The notes under the pieces were generated by a model, which ran no database searches, was not told the DNA's origin, and saw only the letters and a list, made by a program, of their open reading frames with translations. The translations under genes were made by a program, and so were the position numbers. Below are positions 24,376-32,982 of a DNA stretch of 64,000 nt, piece after piece (position 1 is the stretch's first letter; each line of letters starts with the position of its first letter). Source of the DNA: Curtobacterium sp. MCLR17_007 (GTDB lineage Bacteria; Actinomycetota; Actinomycetes; Actinomycetales; Microbacteriaceae); NCBI RefSeq assembly GCF_003234655.2, contig NZ_CP126271.1, forward strand, positions 806,001 to 870,000, given 5' to 3'.

Positions 24376-25322
24376 GCGGCTACAGCGCGACCCGGACCCG
24401 CCCGACGGCGACGCTCACCGAGAGCATCACCTCGACCGGCAACACGAAGCGCCACAAGCGTCCGTACGACACCGACGTGACCCGGCTGCTGCCCAGGTGG
24501 CTCCTGGTCACCGTGATCGCGGTCATCATCGCGTTCATCGCCGTCCCGGTGCTCTACATCGTGTTCGGTTCGGTGAACTCGGACGTGGCGGTCGCCCGCG
24601 GCGAGTACTTCCCGTCCGAGTTCACGCTCGCGAACTACGTGGACATCTGGTCGACGGTCGCGCTCGGCCAGGGCCTGGTGAACAGCATGCTCACCGCCGG
24701 CGCGGTCGCGGTCGCGAGTGCGGCGCTCGCCGTGTCGACGGCGTACGTCCTGGTCCGGTTCCGGTTCCTCGGGCGCCTGACCTTCCTGCGCGGCCTGCTC
24801 GCGCTGCAGTCGATCCCCGGGACCCTGCTGCTGCTGCCGGTGTTCGTGGTGTTCTCGAACATCGCGAGCGCCACCGGCGTGCAGATCATCGGCACGCGCT
24901 GGGGCCTGTTCGTCACGTACCTGACGTTCGCGCTCCCGTTCTCGACGTGGGTGATGGTCACCTACCTGCGCGGGCTCCCGAAGGAGCTGGAGGAAGCGGC
25001 GCGCATCGACGGTGCGTCCTCGACGAAGATCCTGACGAAGATCGTGCTGCCGCTGTCGTGGCCGGGCATCGTCGTCTCGGCGATCTTCGCGTTCCTGCTC
25101 GGCTGGAACGACGTGCTCTTCTCCACGATCATGACGACCCCGAACACGCGCACGGTCGCGGTGGTCCTGCAGGTGCTCGGCACCACGCAGGAAGGCGGCG
25201 CGGTCCCGATCTACGGCCAGATGATGGCCGCCTCGATCGTGTGCGCCGTCCCGGTGGTCGCCCTCTACCTCATCTTCCAGCGCTACCTCGTCGGCGGTCT
25301 GACCGCCGGCAGTGTGAAGTAG
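24372..25322 (+). CDS. ABC sugar permease, MalG-like
   Basis: A 316-residue inner-membrane subunit with six helices. The EAA loop is LEEAARIDGASSTKILTKI followed by VLPLSWPG. It pairs with the MalF-like subunit upstream, overlapping it by ATGA. The long N-terminal cytoplasmic segment (about 45 residues) is basic. It ends 81 nt before the next gene, with a hairpin in between that may lower downstream expression. Confidence 0.94.
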   Translation: MSGYSATRTRPTATLTESITSTGNTKRHKRPYDTDVTRLLPRWLLVTVIAVIIAFIAVPVLYIVFGSVNSDVAVARGEYFPSEFTLANYVDIWSTVALGQGLVNSMLTAGAVAVASAALAVSTAYVLVRFRFLGRLTFLRGLLALQSIPGTLLLLPVFVVFSNIASATGVQIIGTRWGLFVTYLTFALPFSTWVMVTYLRGLPKELEEAARIDGASSTKILTKIVLPLSWPGIVVSAIFAFLLGWNDVLFSTIMTTPNTRTVAVVLQVLGTTQEGGAVPIYGQMMAASIVCAVPVVALYLIFQRYLVGGLTAGSVK

Positions 25323-25342
25323 CGCGAGTTCTCCACAGACTG

Positions 25343-25380
25343 CCTGGAGGCCCGGTGCGGGCCCGCCCCGCTCCTCCAGG
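25343..25380 (+). terminator. Intra-operon hairpin (attenuator-like)
   Basis: CCTGGAGG (25343-25350) pairs with CCTCCAGG (25373-25380), with a GC-rich inner stem. It lies between the transporter and enzyme genes and would partly stop transcription or protect the upstream mRNA. Confidence 0.6.
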
Positions 25381-25403
25381 ATCGAAGCAACGAAGGGAAT
25401 CCA

Positions 25404-26240
25404 ATGGCTCAGCCCACATGGGAACTGTCCGGCTTCGGCGACGAGATCGACGCGGACCCCGCGGTGCAGGTCGCGGTGCTGCAAGCCCTCGGCGCCAGTG
25501 CGATCGAGGTCCGCAGTGCCTGGGGCGTCAACGTCGTCGACCTCGACGACGACCAGCTCGCCGGCCTGCACCGCCTGTTCGACGAGCGCGGCCAGACCGT
25601 GTCCGCCATCGCGTCGCCGATCGGCAAGGTCTCCGTCGACGAACCCGTCGAGCACGAGACCGAGCGCCTCGGCCGGGCGATCCGCGCCGCGCACGCCCTC
25701 GGCACCACCAACATCCGGATCTTCTCCTTCTACTTCGAAGGCCGCACTCCGGAGTCCGTCCGCGACGACGTGCTGGTCCGGATGCGGGCACTCGCCGAGC
25801 TGGCGTCGCGCGAGGGCGTGACCCTGCTGCACGAGAACGAGAAGGACATCTACGGCGACGTGCCCTCGCGGGTGCTCGACATCGTCGAGAGCGTCGGGTC
25901 GCAGTCACTGCGGCTCGCGTGGGACAACGCCAACTACGTGCAGTGCGGCGTCCGGCCCTTCACCGACGGGTGGGCCCAGCTCGCGCCGTACGTCGACTAC
26001 CTGCAGGTGAAGGACGCCCTCGCCGCCGATTCGTCCGTCGTCCCCGCTGGCGAGGGCGACGGTGAGCTCCTGCTCACGCTCACGGCGCTGCGTGACGCCG
26101 GGTACTCCGGGTACGCCTCGCTCGAACCCCACCTCAGCGACTTCACCTCCCTCGGCGGGTTCTCCGGTCCCGCCGCGTTCGGCCGTGCCGGACGAGCCCT
26201 CCGGACCCTCACCGACCAGATCGGAGTGACCCTGCGATGA
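25404..26240 (+). CDS. Sugar phosphate isomerase/epimerase-type TIM barrel
   Basis: A 278-residue xylose-isomerase-like TIM barrel. Candidate metal residues are Glu in LLHENEKDIYGD, Asp in RLAWDNANYVQ and Glu in YASLEPHLSDF. The phosphate- or substrate-loop YLQVKDAL follows the central strands. GAAGGGAAT upstream of ATG 25404 is the ribosome binding site. Its stop overlaps the Gfo/Idh gene. It is not needed for the standard glucuronate pathway, so it probably prepares an unusual uronate or feeds another sugar into the route (inference). Confidence 0.83.
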   Translation: MAQPTWELSGFGDEIDADPAVQVAVLQALGASAIEVRSAWGVNVVDLDDDQLAGLHRLFDERGQTVSAIASPIGKVSVDEPVEHETERLGRAIRAAHALGTTNIRIFSFYFEGRTPESVRDDVLVRMRALAELASREGVTLLHENEKDIYGDVPSRVLDIVESVGSQSLRLAWDNANYVQCGVRPFTDGWAQLAPYVDYLQVKDALAADSSVVPAGEGDGELLLTLTALRDAGYSGYASLEPHLSDFTSLGGFSGPAAFGRAGRALRTLTDQIGVTLR

Positions 26241-27436
26241 CCGCAGCCACCACAGCACCCCTCAAGCTCGCCGTCGTCGGCGCCGGTGTGATCGGCCGTC
26301 ACCACGCCCGCGTCGCACTCGCGAACGACGGCCTCGACGTCGTCGCCCTCGTCGACGCGATCCCCGAAGCCGCCACCAGCGCCGCCGACGAGATCGAGGC
26401 GTCGGGCGCCCCCCGCCCGCTCACCACCGCCACCATCGAAGAGGCGATCGCCCAGACCGACATCGACGTCGTCGCGATCTGCTCGCCGTCGGGCATGCAC
26501 GTCGCGCTGGCCGAGGCCGCGCTCGCCGCGGGCAAGCACGTCGTCATCGAGAAGCCGCTCGACACCACCATGCCCCGCGCCCGGCAGATCGCCGCGCTCG
26601 CCCAGGCGGCCCGCCAGCGGGGGTTGATCGTCAGCGTGATCAGCCAGCACCGGTTCGACCCGGCGTCGGTCGCGGTGGCCCAGGCCGCGCACGGCGGCGG
26701 GTTCGGGCGGGTCACCTCGGGTGTCGCGAGCGTCGCCTGGTACCGCTCGCAGGGGTACTACGACTCCGGTGACTGGCGCGGCACCTGGGAGCTCGACGGC
26801 GGTGGCGCGGTGATGAACCAGGGCGTGCACACCGTCGACCTGCTCGTGTGGACGCTCGGTCGTCCGGTCGAGATCTCGGCCCAGGTCGGGCTGCTCGCCC
26901 ACGAGCGCATCGAGGTCGAGGACACCGCGGTCGCCACCGTGCGCTTCGACAACGGGGCCCTCGGGGTGATCCACTGCACCACGGCCGCGTACCCGGGCCT
27001 CAGCGCCCGGTACGCGATCTACGGCACGCAGGGCTCGGCCGTCGTCGACGACGACAAGCTCGGTTACTTCCACGTCGCGCCCGACGCCGCCGCCCTGGCC
27101 GCGGCGGCCGCGAGCGCGAACACCACTGCCGTGGCCGACCCGGTCGACCAGAAGGCCGACGTCGTCCCCGCCGAGCACGTCGTCGGAGGGCCGCCGGAAC
27201 CCGACCACTTCCTCGCGGGGCACGGTCGCCAGTACAGCGACATCGTGGACGCGATCCGCACCGGGCGTGAGCCCGGCGTGACCGTCGACGCCGCGCTGGT
27301 CTCGCTCGCGACGGTGCGCGGGCTCTACGTCAGCGCGACGCTCGGACAGCCCGTGCTGATCGACGACGTGATCGACGGCAAGTACGACGACGTCGTGCCC
27401 GTCGTCGCCACCGCGACCGAAGGAGTCACCCGATGA
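26237..27436 (+). CDS. Gfo/Idh/MocA family oxidoreductase
   Basis: A 399-residue NAD(P)-dependent oxidoreductase. The Rossmann motif is AVVGAGVIGRHHARVAL (about residues 13-29), and the EKP motif is in HVVIEKPLD. The C-terminal domain includes GGGAVMNQGVHTVDLL with the catalytic-region His. The ATG overlaps the isomerase stop and its stop overlaps the next isomerase. This Gfo/Idh gene sandwiched between two TIM barrels mirrors clusters that oxidise a sugar ring position, isomerise or eliminate, and reduce again. The actual substrate is unknown. Confidence 0.88.
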   Translation: MTAATTAPLKLAVVGAGVIGRHHARVALANDGLDVVALVDAIPEAATSAADEIEASGAPRPLTTATIEEAIAQTDIDVVAICSPSGMHVALAEAALAAGKHVVIEKPLDTTMPRARQIAALAQAARQRGLIVSVISQHRFDPASVAVAQAAHGGGFGRVTSGVASVAWYRSQGYYDSGDWRGTWELDGGGAVMNQGVHTVDLLVWTLGRPVEISAQVGLLAHERIEVEDTAVATVRFDNGALGVIHCTTAAYPGLSARYAIYGTQGSAVVDDDKLGYFHVAPDAAALAAAAASANTTAVADPVDQKADVVPAEHVVGGPPEPDHFLAGHGRQYSDIVDAIRTGREPGVTVDAALVSLATVRGLYVSATLGQPVLIDDVIDGKYDDVVPVVATATEGVTR

Positions 27437-28320
27437 AGTTCTCCGTGTTCACCGCGTCCACCCCCGACTGGACCCCGTCGCAGGCGGCAGCGACGCTCGC
27501 GGCCCAGGGCTGGGACGGCATCGAGTGGCGGGTCGTCGACGACCGCCCGGCCGACGGCACCACGGTGCCGGCAGAGCGCGCCTTCTGGGCGGGCAACCGG
27601 TCGACCTGGCAGTTCACGGGGATCCAGGACCAGGTCGGCGAGATCGCGCGGATCACCGACGACGCCGGCTTGGCGTACTCGGGCATCGGCGGCTACCAGC
27701 AGGCGTCGAACCGCGACGGCGTCGAGACCATGCTGCGCGTCACCAGCGAGCTCGGCGCCCGGCAGGTCCGCGTCAGCATGCCGGTCTACCGGCAGGAGCG
27801 GGAGCGCACCGGTGAGTCCTACCCGCAGCTCTTCGACCGAACCCGTGCCGACCTCGAGTGGGCGGTGGCCCGTGCGACCGAACTCGGCGTGAAGGCCCTC
27901 GTCGAGCTGCACCACATGACGATCACCCCGTCGGCCTCGGCCGCGCTCCGGCTCGTCGACGGGCTCGACCCGGAGCACGTGGGCGTCATCCACGACCTCG
28001 GCAACCTGGTGATCGAGGGACGCGAAGACCACCTGGCCGCGTTCGAGCTGCTCGGGCCGTACCTGGCGCACGTGCACGTGAAGAACGCCCGGTGGGTCGA
28101 CACCGGCGACACCCGGGCCGACGGCAGCAGCGTCTGGCAGCACGAGTGGGCGCCGCTCCGCTCCGGCCAGGCATCGGTGGCCGAGTACTTCGACGACCTC
28201 CGCGCGTTCGGGTACGACGGCTGGGTCACCATCGAGGACTTCTCCACGGACCTGCCGCTCGAAGCGCGCACCGCCGACAACCTGGCGTTCCTGCGGTCGC
28301 TCGTGCCGGTGTCGGCATGA
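27433..28320 (+). CDS. Sugar phosphate isomerase/epimerase-type TIM barrel
   Basis: A 295-residue TIM barrel starting MKFSVFTASTPDWTP. Metal-site candidates are Glu in VELHHMTIT (EL-H), Asp in VGVIHDLGNL, His in YLAHVHVKNARW and Glu in VTIEDFSTD. It overlaps the Gfo/Idh gene at its start and uxuB at its stop (ATGA both times), so it is tightly co-expressed. It differs clearly from the other TIM barrel of this operon, so it probably has a separate step. Confidence 0.83.
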   Translation: MKFSVFTASTPDWTPSQAAATLAAQGWDGIEWRVVDDRPADGTTVPAERAFWAGNRSTWQFTGIQDQVGEIARITDDAGLAYSGIGGYQQASNRDGVETMLRVTSELGARQVRVSMPVYRQERERTGESYPQLFDRTRADLEWAVARATELGVKALVELHHMTITPSASAALRLVDGLDPEHVGVIHDLGNLVIEGREDHLAAFELLGPYLAHVHVKNARWVDTGDTRADGSSVWQHEWAPLRSGQASVAEYFDDLRAFGYDGWVTIEDFSTDLPLEARTADNLAFLRSLVPVSA

Positions 28321-29588
28321 CCGATCGCCGCTCCGGCGTCGTGCACCTCGGGGTGGGGGCGTTCGCGCGCGCCCACCTCGCCTGGTACACCCAGCACGCG
28401 ACGGGCGATCCGTGGGGCATCACGGCGTTCACCGGGCGCTCCCCGGACATGGCCGACGCGCTCACGGCGCAGGGCTGCCGGTACACGCTGGTGACCCGGG
28501 CAGCGGACGGCGACACCGCCCAGGTGATCGACGCCGTCGTCGCGGCGCACCCGGGCAGCGACGTCGACGCCTTCGCCCGAGCACTCGCCTCGCCGCACAC
28601 GACCATCGTCACGCTCACCGTCACCGAGCAGGGGTACCGGTCGGGGTCCGACGTCCCCGCGCGTCTGGTCGCCGGACTCGACGCGCGGCGCCGGGCTGGC
28701 GCGGGGCGGATCGCCCTGGTCAGCCTCGACAACCTGACCCACAACGGCGAGGTCCTCCGTCGGGCCGTGCTCGACGCCACGACCGACGACGACCTCCGCG
28801 CGTGGATCGAGGCGACCGTCGTGTTCCCGAGCTCGATGGTCGACCGGATCACCCCGGCGACCACGGCCGACGACGTCGCCGGACTGGGCGAGCTCCCCGG
28901 CGCGCTGCCGCAGGACCGCGTCCCCGTCGTCACCGAACCCTTCGCCGAGTGGGTGCTGCAGGACGTGTTCGACGGCATCGACCGTCCGGCGTGGGAGACG
29001 GCGGGCGTCCGCCTGGTCGACGACGTCACGCCGTACGAGCAGCGGAAGCTCTGGCTGCTCAACGGATCCCACTCGCTGCTGGCCTACCTCGGACTGCTGC
29101 TCGGGCACGAGACCGTGGCGCAGGCGATGGCTGACGACGTGTGCCGCAGCGCGGTCGAGCAGCTCTGGGACGAAGCCGCCGTCGAGCTCCCGCTGCCGGC
29201 GACCGAGATCGCCGAGGCCCGCGCCGCGCTCGTCGACCGCTTCGCCAACCCCCGCATCCGGCACACCCTGGCGCAGATCGCCTCGAGCGGCTCGCAGAAG
29301 CTGCCGGTCCGCGTGGTCGACGTGCTGCGGCACCGCCTCGGCCGCGACCCTGCGGCCGGCGTCGGCCCCGGAGCCGCGACCCTGATCGCCGCGTGGTGGC
29401 TGCACCAGACCGAGCAACCCGGGCTCGTGAACGACCCCGGCGCACCCGGTGCAGGCTCGGACGTGCACGACGTCCTCGGCGTGATCGCCCCCGACCTCGA
29501 CACCACCCCCGTGGTCGCGGCCGTCACCGCCGCCGCCGACCGCATCCGCGCAGCCCGCGCTCGCTCGTCCGAAGGAGTACCAGCATGA
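28317..29588 (+). CDS. uxuB: Fructuronate reductase-like mannitol dehydrogenase family protein
   Basis: A 423-residue long-chain polyol dehydrogenase. The family active-site signature is KLWLLNGSHSLLAYLG, where the Lys and the Asn-x-x-His residues are catalytic, and the N-terminus VVHLGVGAFARAHLA is the nucleotide fold. With uxaC and manD in the same regulon, the likely reaction is D-fructuronate to D-mannonate with NADH. Tagaturonate reductase or mannitol dehydrogenase would be the alternatives. It overlaps both neighbours by 4 nt. Confidence 0.88.
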   Translation: MTDRRSGVVHLGVGAFARAHLAWYTQHATGDPWGITAFTGRSPDMADALTAQGCRYTLVTRAADGDTAQVIDAVVAAHPGSDVDAFARALASPHTTIVTLTVTEQGYRSGSDVPARLVAGLDARRRAGAGRIALVSLDNLTHNGEVLRRAVLDATTDDDLRAWIEATVVFPSSMVDRITPATTADDVAGLGELPGALPQDRVPVVTEPFAEWVLQDVFDGIDRPAWETAGVRLVDDVTPYEQRKLWLLNGSHSLLAYLGLLLGHETVAQAMADDVCRSAVEQLWDEAAVELPLPATEIAEARAALVDRFANPRIRHTLAQIASSGSQKLPVRVVDVLRHRLGRDPAAGVGPGAATLIAAWWLHQTEQPGLVNDPGAPGAGSDVHDVLGVIAPDLDTTPVVAAVTAAADRIRAARARSSEGVPA

Positions 29589-30937
29589 CCGACACCGGCA
29601 CGACCAACCCCGCCGCGCCCGTCCCCGGCGCCGTCGACGACCGCGCTGCCGACACGACCTCGGGCCGTCCCGACACGTGGCCGTCCGCCGACCGCGGGCA
29701 ACTGATCGACAAGGCCGAGGTCATCGTGACGAGCCCGGACCGCAACTTCGTGACGCTGAAGGTGACCACGGCCGACGGGGTCACCGGTCTCGGCGACGCG
29801 ACCCTGAACGGCCGCGAACTGGGCGTCGCGTCGTACCTGTCGGAGCACGTCGTCCCGCTGCTGATCGGTCGCGACGCCAGCCGGATCGAGGACGCCTGGC
29901 AGTTCCTCTACCGCTCGTCGTACTGGCGTCGCGGCCCGGTCACGATGGCCGCGATCGCCGCCGTGGACATGGCGCTCTGGGACATCAAGGCGAAGGTCGC
30001 CGGGATGCCCCTGTACCAGCTGCTCGGCGGTGCGTCACGCACGGGGCTGATGGCCTACGGACACGCCTCCGGCAAGGAGCTGCCCGAGCTCTTCGACTCG
30101 ATCCGTGCGCACCAGGAAGAGGGCTACCGCTCCATCCGCGTGCAGACGGGCGTGCCCGGGCTCGAGTCCATCTACGGCATTGCGTCGAACGCGACGACCG
30201 AGGGCAACAGCGGCGTCCGCTACGACTTCGAGCCGGCGCAGCGCGGTGCCTTCCCGGCGATGGAGGACTGGGACACCCGCGCGTACCTCCGGCACGTACC
30301 CACCGTGTTCGAAGCCGTCCGCAACGAGTTCGGCCCCGAGCTGCCCCTGCTGCACGACGGCCACCACCGGATGACCCCGCTGCAGGCCGCGAAGCTCGGC
30401 AAGTCGCTCGAGCCGTACGACCTGTTCTGGCTCGAGGACTGCACCCCGGCCGAGAACCAAGAGGCGCTCAAGCTCGTCCGGCAGCACACCACGACACCCC
30501 TGGCGATCGGCGAGGTCTTCAACACGATCTGGGACTTCAAGGACATCATCCGCGACCAGCTCATCGACTACGTCCGCGGTGCCGTCACGCACATGGGTGG
30601 CGTGACCCCGCTCAAGAAGACGATGGACTACGCGGCGATGTACCAGATCAAGTCCGGGTTCCACGGGCCGACCGACATCTCGCCGGTCGGGCTCGCGGCG
30701 CAGATGCACCTCGGGATGGCGATCCACAACTTCGGCATCCAGGAGTACATGCAGCACGGCGACCGCACCAACCAGGTCTTCCAGCAGACCTTCACGTTCA
30801 CCGACGGCTACCTGCACCCGGGCGACGAGCCCGGGCTCGGGGTCTCGCTCGACGTCGACGAAGCGGGGAAGTACCCGTACGAACAGGCATACCTGCCGTT
30901 CAACCGCCTGGCCGACGGCACCGTCCACGACTGGTGA
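29585..30937 (+). CDS. manD: D-mannonate dehydratase, enolase superfamily (ManD)
   Basis: A 450-residue enolase-superfamily enzyme that dehydrates D-mannonate to 2-keto-3-deoxygluconate. Metal ligands are visible as Asp in LLHDGHHRM, Glu in FWLEDCTP and Glu in AIGEVFNT. The ManD-type insertion appears at RVQTGVPGLESIYG, and HGPTDISPVG is in the C-terminal part. The ~45-residue N-terminal extension before LIDKAEVIVTSPD is Ala/Thr-rich and probably disordered. It is the last gene of the operon. Enolase-type ManD is unrelated in fold to UxuA. KDG kinase and aldolase must lie elsewhere. Confidence 0.93.
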   Translation: MTDTGTTNPAAPVPGAVDDRAADTTSGRPDTWPSADRGQLIDKAEVIVTSPDRNFVTLKVTTADGVTGLGDATLNGRELGVASYLSEHVVPLLIGRDASRIEDAWQFLYRSSYWRRGPVTMAAIAAVDMALWDIKAKVAGMPLYQLLGGASRTGLMAYGHASGKELPELFDSIRAHQEEGYRSIRVQTGVPGLESIYGIASNATTEGNSGVRYDFEPAQRGAFPAMEDWDTRAYLRHVPTVFEAVRNEFGPELPLLHDGHHRMTPLQAAKLGKSLEPYDLFWLEDCTPAENQEALKLVRQHTTTPLAIGEVFNTIWDFKDIIRDQLIDYVRGAVTHMGGVTPLKKTMDYAAMYQIKSGFHGPTDISPVGLAAQMHLGMAIHNFGIQEYMQHGDRTNQVFQQTFTFTDGYLHPGDEPGLGVSLDVDEAGKYPYEQAYLPFNRLADGTVHDW

Positions 30938-30948
30938 CCCGGCGCGGG

Positions 30949-30954
30949 TAGCCT
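30949..30954 (+). promoter_or_regulatory. -10-like TAGCCT
   Basis: TAGCCT ends 8 nt before the GTG at 30963, compatible with a leaderless or nearly leaderless transcript. Confidence 0.4.
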
Positions 30955-30962
30955 CGGCGACC

Positions 30963-31874
30963 GTGGACATCGACGCGCTCGCCGAGGCCGCCCGCGACCT
31001 GCTGCTCGTCGCGCCCGCGGACTTCGTCGCCGAGCGCACCGCCCGGCAACGAGCAGCCCGGCAGGACGACCGCGACCTCGCGACGGCCATCGGGAAGCTC
31101 CGGAAGCCAGCTCCGGCGGCATGGGTCGTCGACCTGCTCGCCCACGACGGAGCACTGGACGAGGCTGTCGACCTGGGTCCGACGATCCGCGACGCCCAGG
31201 CGAGCGCCGACCCGCAGCAGATCGCCGTGCTCCGCCGACAGCGCTCCGGCGTCGTGGCCGCGCTGGCCCAGGCGGGCGCCGACCTCGCCTCCGATGCCGG
31301 CCACGCCGCCGCCCCGGCCGTGCTCGACCAGGTCCGCGCCACCATCGAGGCCGCGATGGCCGATCCGCACGCGGGCGCCGCGGTGCGGTCCGGGCTCCTG
31401 GTCCGACCGCTCGAGAGCGCGGGGTTCGACGACGTCGACCTCGACGGTGCGCTCGCCGTGCCGGACGCGGTCCCGGATGCCTGGTCCGGCAGCGGGGCCG
31501 ACCCCATCCCGATCACCAGCGCGCGACGAACGACCAAGCCGAGCCGAGCCTCCAGGCCGGAACCGGAACCGGAACCGGAACCGGAACCGGATCCGGAACC
31601 GGCCCGCGACACCGCGGCGGACCGCCGCGCAGCACGCCAGGCCGAGACGGCCGCGCGCGCCGAGTCCCGCGACGCCGATGCCGCGCTGGACCGAGCCGAG
31701 ACGGAACTCGACGCCGCCGAACAGCGTCGCGCCCAGCTCCAGCGCGATCTCGACGCAGCGACTGCCGAGGTCGCACGCCTCGAACTCGCCCGCGACGACG
31801 CCGAGGCCGCCAGCGACCGGGCGCGGGACCTCCTCGCCGCCGCCCGACAGCACCGCCGCGACCTCGGACGCTGA
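30963..31874 (+). CDS. Conserved actinobacterial hypothetical protein with PE repeat and coiled coil
   Basis: A 303-residue soluble protein. The N-terminal helical part (residues 1-180) includes DLATAIGKLRKPAPAAWVVD. A Pro-Glu linker PEPEPEPEPEPDPEP is encoded by a CCGGAA microsatellite. The last ~90 residues form an Ala/Arg/Glu-rich coiled coil. Similar proteins occur widely in Micrococcales with no known function. The GTG at 30963 begins MDIDALAEAARDLL and has a -10-like TAGCCT 8 nt upstream. It is probably transcribed independently of the uronate operon. Confidence 0.75.
   Translation: MDIDALAEAARDLLLVAPADFVAERTARQRAARQDDRDLATAIGKLRKPAPAAWVVDLLAHDGALDEAVDLGPTIRDAQASADPQQIAVLRRQRSGVVAALAQAGADLASDAGHAAAPAVLDQVRATIEAAMADPHAGAAVRSGLLVRPLESAGFDDVDLDGALAVPDAVPDAWSGSGADPIPITSARRTTKPSRASRPEPEPEPEPEPDPEPARDTAADRRAARQAETAARAESRDADAALDRAETELDAAEQRRAQLQRDLDAATAEVARLELARDDAEAASDRARDLLAAARQHRRDLGR
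31557..31602 (+). repeat. In-gene CCGGAA microsatellite
   Basis: Five CCGGAA units, one CCGGAT, one CCGGAA and a final CCGG, encoding the Pro-Glu linker of the surrounding gene. The unit is six bases, so copy-number change would keep the frame and only alter linker length. Confidence 0.95.
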
Positions 31875-31960
31875 CGGACCTGCGCTCGTGGACGATCCTG
31901 TCCACTTGTCGCATGGTGAGCGGAGGCGTACCGTGCAGCCACCCGACCCGAGGGGTGCTC

Positions 31961-32866
31961 ATGCGAGTCACCGTCGTCCGCATCACCGTCACCGTCCTCA
32001 CCGCGCTCAGCGTGGGGGTGGTCCCCCTGGCCGTCGCGCCCGTCGCCGCAGCGTCGGTCGGGTCGTCGATCCGCGCCGCGACGTCCGAGTCGCTGATCGC
32101 CGCGCCGAACGGGCCGGGCCTCCGGGCCCCGAACCGTTGCGCCACGACGTCTCCGGGACTGGTCCCGGCCACCCTGTACGGCGGGGTCTCCACGCTGTCG
32201 GCCGGGTACTGGTTCGAGGAGTGCCGCTTCGGGGACTCCGTGTTCCTGCGGAACCTGACCCCGTCGGTGTGGACGATCGACCTGCTCCGGTCCGGTGCCC
32301 TCGACCCGCGGCCGACCCCGTCGGCCGTCGTCGCACGGTACGAGCTGTTCCACAGCCAGTACCCGCCGGTGACCCTCTGGGACGAGACGATCGCGCCGGG
32401 GGAGACGCTCGTCTTCAGCGATGTCGACCAGTTCGTGCTCACCCACGACCTGGACGCGACCGCCGCCTGGCTGACGTCGCGAGCGACCACGAAGTGGATG
32501 CGCGACGTGGCGGAGATCGATCTCGGCAAGCAGGTGCTCCTCGCGGCGGCCGGCCGTCGGGGGACCGCGGGGGCAGCGCTCGCGGACTGCTTCGGAGCCG
32601 TCGAGACCGTCACGGACGAGTGGACGTCGCTGAGCAGTGACGAGGTCCTCAGCCGGATCACCGCAGCGGTCTCCATCGGCATGGAGTCGCGGACGTGCGT
32701 CCGTGCGCTCGAGGCCTTCCACGCGAACCCGACGATCACCCGCGCAGCGGAGTCGGAGAGCACGTCGATCCTCCACACGGTTGCGTCCTCGGTCGGCAAG
32801 ACGTCGGCGGTGTCTGCCCTCGAGCGGTTCGGTCCGGCGCTCCGGGCCTTCCTCGCCGCGCGGTGA
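31961..32866 (+). CDS. Secreted hypothetical protein with four cysteines
   Basis: A 301-residue exported protein. The signal peptide runs from MRVTVVRITVTVLTALSVGV to about AVAPVAAAS, with a likely Ala-x-Ala cleavage near residue 35. The mature part has four cysteines (RCATTSP, EECRFGD, ADCFGAV, RTCVRAL), consistent with two disulfides. I do not recognise a domain. ATG 31961 follows a GAGGGG site. A 20-bp repeat and a hairpin close the gene. The adjacent two-component system has its own promoter, so a link is only a guess. Confidence 0.7.
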   Translation: MRVTVVRITVTVLTALSVGVVPLAVAPVAAASVGSSIRAATSESLIAAPNGPGLRAPNRCATTSPGLVPATLYGGVSTLSAGYWFEECRFGDSVFLRNLTPSVWTIDLLRSGALDPRPTPSAVVARYELFHSQYPPVTLWDETIAPGETLVFSDVDQFVLTHDLDATAAWLTSRATTKWMRDVAEIDLGKQVLLAAAGRRGTAGAALADCFGAVETVTDEWTSLSSDEVLSRITAAVSIGMESRTCVRALEAFHANPTITRAAESESTSILHTVASSVGKTSAVSALERFGPALRAFLAAR

Positions 32867-32867
32867 A

Positions 32868-32913
32868 CCGTCCCGTCACACACTGAGCCGTCCCGTCACA
32901 CACCGAGCCGTCC
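32868..32913. repeat. 20-bp tandem repeat
   Basis: CCGTCCCGTCACACACTGAG occurs at 32868-32887 and, with one change, at 32888-32907; a third copy starts at 32908. It lies between the secreted protein and the histidine kinase. Confidence 0.85.
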
Positions 32914-32949
32914 TCATCACCTCGGATGAAAAGGCCGGGGGCGGCTCGG
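32903..32949 (+). terminator. Hairpin, possible terminator
   Basis: CCGAGCCG (32903-32910) pairs with CGGCTCGG (32942-32949). A smaller stem TCATC/GATGA lies in the loop. Confidence 0.45.
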
Positions 32950-32969
32950 TGACCCGGCCGGCGTCCCCC

Positions 32970-32975
32970 TACGCT
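32970..32975 (+). promoter_or_regulatory. -10 element TACGCT
   Basis: TACGCT ends 7 nt before the ATG at 32983, suggesting a leaderless transcript for the kinase operon. Confidence 0.5.
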
Positions 32976-32982
32976 CAGCCGC

